A stretch of DNA of 64,000 nucleotides, taken from NCBI GenBank assembly GCA_035604135.1, contig DATNJB010000056.1:1-64000 (forward strand), in the 5' to 3' direction. The position numbers and the translations under genes were made by a program. This stretch comes from Poindextera sp035604135 (GTDB lineage: Bacteria > Pseudomonadota > Alphaproteobacteria > Caulobacterales > Caulobacteraceae). A model generated the notes under the pieces. It did not search any database. It was not told the DNA's origin and saw nothing but the letters and a program-made list of their open reading frames with translations. This document shows, in pieces, positions 60,801 to 64,000 of the stretch; positions within the stretch are counted from its first letter, which is position 1; each line of letters opens with the position of its first letter.

Positions 60801-61477
60801 TCGCTCGCCGTCCAATAGCGCATGGCGGCGAAAAAGCTGGTCCCGCCAAAGGGGTCGGTGAGGGCGGCGAGATGGATGAAGTCGGGCCGGTTGAGCGCGA
60901 ACCCCGAGACCGTTCTCAGCACGAACAGGGCGACCAGCCCGACGTAGGCCCACATCATCGAGCGCGTGACGGTGGTAAGCGTGAAAAACACCGCTGCGCA
61001 GAAGATGATCACTGGCAGGGCGACGATGGCATAGGCGTAGGCGTAGTGGAGCGGCGCGAAGGGCCCTAGGGTCTCGCGATCGACCCATGGGGCGACCGAG
61101 CCCAGCCAGAGCCCGATCGGCACGGCGAGGAACGCGAGCGCGGCCGCGGCGAGCGAGCCGCAGAAACGGCCATAGAGGTAGTCAAACTTCCGGATCGGCG
61201 TCGCGCGGATGATCGACCCAAAGCCGGTGTCGTCGTCGCGCACGATGACGTTGGCGACGAAGGCCACGACGACGAACATGTAGATGTAGGCGAACAGGAA
61301 GGTGCTCTGGATCAGCACGAACGGCGCGTTCTTGTGCACGTTGTCGGTCGAGCCAATCTGGATGACGCTCGAGGCGGCCGAGCCGAACGCCAGCAGCGCG
61401 AAGATGACGACCGCGATCCAGAAGATCGGCTGGCGGAGCTGGTAGCGGAACTCGAAGCCCGCGATCTTGGCGAACAT
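57881..61477 (-). CDS. ABC-2 permease fused to M1 aminopeptidase
   Basis: A 1198-residue fusion protein. The N-terminal ~600 residues hold about twelve hydrophobic helices in two ABC-2-type permease halves (VVVAFVANVIVRDDDTGFGS near residue 70 and a related RERERRTNEIIDATPIADWM near 385). The C-terminal half is an M1 zinc aminopeptidase. Its zinc motif is HELGHQWWAHQ (about residues 933-943) and the third ligand lies in SETLAQYSA about 20 residues later. The expected product is a membrane-bound peptidase facing the periplasm, driven or gated by the ATPase encoded just upstream. Substrate unknown. Confidence 0.92.
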   Translation of the reverse strand: MFAKIAGFEFRYQLRQPIFWIAVVIFALLAFGSAASSVIQIGSTDNVHKNAPFVLIQSTFLFAYIYMFVVVAFVANVIVRDDDTGFGSIIRATPIRKFDYLYGRFCGSLAAAALAFLAVPIGLWLGSVAPWVDRETLGPFAPLHYAYAYAIVALPVIIFCAAVFFTLTTVTRSMMWAYVGLVALFVLRTVSGFALNRPDFIHLAALTDPFGGTSFFAAMRYWTASELNTQLPPIAGDILWQKVIWLSVAAAVLASSYWLFNLRAVAGGGRGRKARLEESAPAEIRALALGGGVRPVFDTRAILAQLWARTKLDALQVFGSPAYFVLLGLAALLSLGNLYFSTEIGLYDGRIYPVTRVMIGALDAAYTFFGLVIAIYYAGELVWRERERRTNEIIDATPIADWMYVAPKTLALALVLVSTLVVGSAVAIAMQAIKGFFDFQIGEYLLWYVLPNAIDLTLVAALAIFVQALSPHKFVGWAVMVVYLISTVVLTTLGFEDNLYQFGNGPTVPLSDMNGQGHYWIAAYWFRVYWAGFALVLLVLAYGLWRRGTESRLMPRLRRLPSRLRGTAGALVAVGLAVFVTSGAYIFINTHVWNPYRTTLGVERWTADYEKKFLRYETLPQPKITSVKLDFQIWPHAPKVVTAGSYVLQNRTNGPIATLHVRFVQDLTVNSVIVDGAKLTTNVPEYNYRIYTFDHPMQPGETRMLSFVTTHAQHGFRNSGNIVNIMDNGAFVTTQDVAPVIGMDRQALLQDRSKRRKYGLPAELRIPQLGTPGADRFNYLGHDADWVTADISVTTDADQIPIAPGYAVSEVVKDGRRTVRFLMDQPVLYFFSALSARYAVSTVNYKGVAISVYYDPKHPWNVARMQRTMEAGLDYYNANYSPYQFRQVRVLEFPAPQGSFAESFGAGTIPWSEGIFFIADQRDPAKVDMVTYVGAHELGHQWWAHQVIGADEQGDTMLSETLAQYSAGMVMKHMYGPYMMRKFLRFELDSYLRARGGSVLDEQPLERVEDQPYIHYRKGSVVMYRLQDQIGEDNVDKALRMLLHDYAFKGPPYPTSLDLVNDFRKVAPADKQQLITDLFEKITLYDLKATKAVYSKRADGKYDLALTVDAKKVYADGQGRETPTPMNETVDVGAFDVEPASPGYDASKVIAVQRVPIHTGVQTINLIVSRPPKFAGVDPFNTMITRDSEATISKATAG

Positions 61478-61488
61478 CGCGGGTTTCC

Positions 61489-62382
61489 TCAGGCGGCGCG
61501 GCGGCTGGCGACAAGGGTGGAGAAGTAGACGTCCTCGAGGCCGCCATCGACATGGGCGAAGCCGTCGCCGGGGTCCGCATCGGCGAGCACGTGCACGACG
61601 GTCTGGCCCGCAAACAGCCGGGTCGAAATCACCTCGTGTCGCGCGCGCACGGCCTCCAGCTCGGCCTTGCTCATGGCCTTCATCCAGACTCGGCCTTTGA
61701 GTTGGTCGATCAGCCCGACCGGCTCGCCCTCGCGCACGATCCTTCCCTCGGCGATGATGGCCATGCGGGGACAGAGGTCCGAGACGTCCTCGACGATGTG
61801 GGTCGAGAGGATGACGACGACGTTCTCGCCGATCTCGGCCAGCAGGTTCAGGAACCTGAGCCGCTCCTCGGGGTCCAGCCCCGCCGTCGGCTCGTCGACG
61901 ATGATCAGCGACGGGCTGCCGATCAGCGCCTGGGCGATGCCAAAGCGTTGGCGCATGCCGCCGGAGTAGCCGGCCAGCGCCTTCTTGCGCACGTCCCAGA
62001 GATTGGTCTGATTGAGCAGATGCGCGACCGCCGCCTTGCGCGCCTTTGCGTCGCCGACGCCCTTCAGGATGGCCATATGGTCGAGCATCTCCAGCGCTGA
62101 GACGCGCGGATAGACCCCGAAATCCTGCGGAAGGTAGCCGAGCTGGCGGCGGAGCGCGGTCGGGTCGCGGACCACGTCGATCCCGCCGAAGGTGATCCGG
62201 CCAGAGGTCGGCGCCTGCAGCGTGGCGACGTCGCGCATGAGTGTCGACTTGCCCGCGCCATTCGGGCCGAGCAGGCCATAGAGCCCGTGCGGGATGTCGA
62301 GCGACACGTCGTCGAGGGCGCGGACGCCGTTCGGGTAGACGTGGGTCAGCTGCTCGATCTTCAGGACAGCTTCAGCGGGCAT
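61489..62382 (-). CDS. ABC transporter ATP-binding protein
   Basis: A 297-residue ABC ATPase. Walker A is GPNGAGKSTLM (about residues 38-48), the Q loop is in LGYLPQDFG, the signature is YSGGMRQRFG, and Walker B is LIIVDEPTAGLDPEE. It is the motor for the permease-M1 fusion, ending 11 bases before it. The C-terminal ~70 residues (after AIIAEGRIVREGEPV) form an accessory domain of unknown role. Confidence 0.94.
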   Translation of the reverse strand: MPAEAVLKIEQLTHVYPNGVRALDDVSLDIPHGLYGLLGPNGAGKSTLMRDVATLQAPTSGRITFGGIDVVRDPTALRRQLGYLPQDFGVYPRVSALEMLDHMAILKGVGDAKARKAAVAHLLNQTNLWDVRKKALAGYSGGMRQRFGIAQALIGSPSLIIVDEPTAGLDPEERLRFLNLLAEIGENVVVILSTHIVEDVSDLCPRMAIIAEGRIVREGEPVGLIDQLKGRVWMKAMSKAELEAVRARHEVISTRLFAGQTVVHVLADADPGDGFAHVDGGLEDVYFSTLVASRRAA

Positions 62383-62811
62383 GGATCACCTTTGCGCGCC
62401 GGCAGCGCGGCCGGCAACTCCATTGTCGCGATGCGGACGAGCGGGAAATCCGCTTTCGTAGAAGGGAGTTAGAGTCTGAGGCGGCCCCGCCGACCACGCG
62501 CGAAACGATATCAGCGCCGACAACCATGACAAGGCTCCCAACGGTTAGTAGTGATTACAAATACGCAATGTCCATCGGTCCGAGCTCTGTAACTCATAGG
62601 TTACGTGTGACCTATAGGTGATGCGACCCCAAGTGGGACCGAATAGTCGCCGGCGCGGCCGGCGGTGCGGCGGGACGCTGACCCCGAAACCGTCCGCCGA
62701 CACGCGACGGACGCCGGCGTGCCTACATAAGCCCCCCGCGGACGCCCTCCCCAAACGCCGGAAAGGTCACTAGCCTAGTCGTCTCCGGCTCCAGCTCTTT
62801 CGAGGTCGCCC
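62383..62811. other. Intergenic region before sulfatase-like gene
   Basis: 429 bases with no supported gene. Divergent promoters for the ABC operon and the sulfatase-like gene should be here. The middle (about 62,530-62,630) is AT-richer than its surroundings and holds a 20-bp palindrome at 62596-62615. Open frames here encode Arg-rich peptides without homology. Confidence 0.5.
62596..62615. promoter_or_regulatory. Imperfect 20-bp palindrome, possible operator
   Basis: ATAGGTTACGTGTGACCTAT reads as the same sequence on both strands except for one pair (positions 7 and 14). It lies about 200 bases before the sulfatase-like gene, in an AT-rich stretch, and looks like a binding site for a dimeric regulator such as a TetR or GntR protein. 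No regulator gene is adjacent in the window. Confidence 0.5.
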
Positions 62812-64000
62812 GTGTCCGCACCGCTCAACGTGCTCTTCATCACCGCCGACCAGTGGCGGGGCGACTGCCTGTCCGCGCTGGGCCACCCGGTCGTGAAGAC
62901 GCCGCACCTCGACGCGCTGGCCGCCGAGAGCGTTCATTTCGCCCGCCACTTCGCCAACACCGCGCCCTGCGGACCCAGCCGCGCCTCGCTGCACACGGGC
63001 CTCTACCTGCAGAACCACCGCAGCCACGCCAACGGCACGCCGCTCGACGCCCGCCATACCAACTGGGCGCTCGAGGTGAAGGCGCTTGGCTACGACCCGG
63101 TGCTGTTCGGGTATACCGACACCAGCGTCGATCCGCGTACGGTGGAAAAGGACGACCCCTGGCTCTTCACCTACGAGGGGCCGCTGCCGGGCATCCGGCC
63201 GCTGGTGCTGATGGACGACAACCCGAAGCCATGGACCGATTGGCTGAACGCCAAGGGCTACCCGACGCCCAGACGCGCTGCGCTCGCCTACAGCGAACGG
63301 GCGGCAGGGCCCGAGTACGAGGATGGCGCGCTGCATCCCCGGCCGCTCGTCTACCCGCTCGAGGTCGACGACACCGCGTTCCTGACCGGCCAATTGATCG
63401 ACTACATGAGGACCGCAAAGGACCCCTTCGTCGCCCACCTCTCGCTGCTCCGCCCGCACCCGCCGTTCGTCGCCCCCGAGCCCTACAACGCCATGTACGA
63501 CCCGGCGACGCTGCCGCCGTTCCATCGCCGACCCACCGCTGAGGAGGAGGGCCGGCAGCATCCGTGGCTCGCCTGGCGCTTGAGCCAGCGCGAGTTCCGC
63601 GCCACCGACAACGAGCTGCGGCTCCGCCGGCTGAAGGCGGTCTACTACGGCCTGATGAGCCGCGTCGACGCCGCGGTCGGCGCGCTGATGGCTTACTTGC
63701 GCGACTCTGGGCTTATCGACCGCACCCTGATCATCTTCACCTCCGATCACGGCGAGGAGATCGGCGACCACTGGCTGATCGGCAAGGGCGGCTATTTCGA
63801 CGGCTCCTACCACATCCCGCTGATCGTCCGGGACCCCAGGGCACGGGCCGACGCAGGCCGCGGCGCGCGCATCGACCGCTTCACCGAGAACGTCGATGTG
63901 ATGCCCACGCTGCTCGAGGCTGTCGGGGCCGAGATCCCCCGCCAATGCGACGGCGAGAGCCTGATGCCTTTCATCAACGGGCAGGCGGCGCCCAGCGCCT
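62812..64000 (+). CDS. Sulfatase/phosphonate monoester hydrolase-type enzyme (partial)
   Basis: The gene is open to the window end, giving at least 396 residues without a stop. It starts at GTG 62812 (VSAPLNVLFITADQWRGDCL). The alkaline-phosphatase-superfamily site is present: CGPSRASLHTG (about residues 58-68) matches the C-x-P-S-R sulfatase signature, whose Cys becomes formylglycine. Also present are TNWALEVKALGYDPVLFGYT and the metal site SDHGEEIGDHWL. The combination resembles phosphonate monoesterases more than arylsulfatases. The C-terminus is missing. Confidence 0.85.
   Translation, partial: MSAPLNVLFITADQWRGDCLSALGHPVVKTPHLDALAAESVHFARHFANTAPCGPSRASLHTGLYLQNHRSHANGTPLDARHTNWALEVKALGYDPVLFGYTDTSVDPRTVEKDDPWLFTYEGPLPGIRPLVLMDDNPKPWTDWLNAKGYPTPRRAALAYSERAAGPEYEDGALHPRPLVYPLEVDDTAFLTGQLIDYMRTAKDPFVAHLSLLRPHPPFVAPEPYNAMYDPATLPPFHRRPTAEEEGRQHPWLAWRLSQREFRATDNELRLRRLKAVYYGLMSRVDAAVGALMAYLRDSGLIDRTLIIFTSDHGEEIGDHWLIGKGGYFDGSYHIPLIVRDPRARADAGRGARIDRFTENVDVMPTLLEAVGAEIPRQCDGESLMPFINGQAAPSA

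Noticed and set aside
62545..62754. Minus-strand open frame in the 62.5-kb gap
   Set aside because: Arg-rich and without homology; it covers the palindrome and AT-rich promoter region instead.

Overview
The window is high-GC chromosomal DNA from an alphaproteobacterium, most likely in Caulobacterales and Phenylobacterium-like. The lineage call rests on recognised protein families and their order, not on a database search. Supporting families are CarD, the 7Fe ferredoxin FdxA, an S4 protein overlapping a SUV3-like helicase, DnaJ-CobS and CobT, the small KGQ-type basic protein, DUF3108 and DUF3617. There is no rRNA and no CRISPR array. I recognise one tRNA gene, tRNA-Arg(CCT).

Layout. (1) 0.2-1.2 kb: a methyltransferase and a DUF2061 membrane protein. 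(2) 1.4-7.3 kb: a mobile or prophage-like module. On the minus strand it has a ParB-DNA methyltransferase fusion, a DUF5681 protein and a large terminase. On the plus strand it has DUF3489, DUF2924 and a large serine recombinase. Next come phased TCCCTG repeats and tRNA-Arg(CCT). No portal, capsid or tail genes are present. (3) 7.7-16 kb: core genes, including a nuclease-fold lipoprotein, carD, fdxA, the S4 and helicase pair, an amino-acid permease, a DUF3108 protein and rpmB. (4) 16-21.7 kb: a beta-barrel outer-membrane protein behind a Fur-box-like site, then a compact CHASE2 / small secreted protein / M48 peptidase operon and a DUF3617 lipoprotein. (5) 21.9-27 kb: an accessory patch of small or hypothetical genes, a relatively AT-rich Crp/Fnr regulator, an RcnB-like protein, and a small membrane gene followed by an amber-interrupted remnant. 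A dispersed ~27-bp repeat occurs three times between 21.0 and 23.4 kb and once at 1.2 kb. (6) 27-42.4 kb: metabolic genes, including nitroreductases, hydrolases, a TAXI-like binding protein, a universal stress protein, a flavin alpha-hydroxy-acid oxidase, cobT, a fatty-acid desaturase and VOC proteins. (7) 42.4-50.6 kb: cobS, a DnaJ-domain gene, bolA, a cold-shock gene, a CNNM/CorC-type protein, aroB, aroK, a secreted protein of unknown function and xerD. (8) 50.6-55.9 kb: a nearly complete phenylalanine/tyrosine degradation cluster. The minus-strand genes run hpd, hmgA, FAH, phhA. The divergent genes are an Lrp/AsnC regulator and maiA, with tandem palindromes in the shared promoter region. 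(9) 56-64 kb: an SDR and crotonase pair, an ABC-2 permease fused to an M1 aminopeptidase with its ATPase, and a sulfatase/phosphonate-monoesterase-type hydrolase that runs off the window end.

Genes are tightly packed. Many neighbours overlap by 1-4 bases (ATGA, TGATG or TTGA), which suggests translational coupling. The least explained parts are the CHASE2-M48 operon, the Fur-site barrel protein with an acidic loop, the dispersed and phased repeats, and the capsid-less terminase/ParB-methylase/recombinase module.
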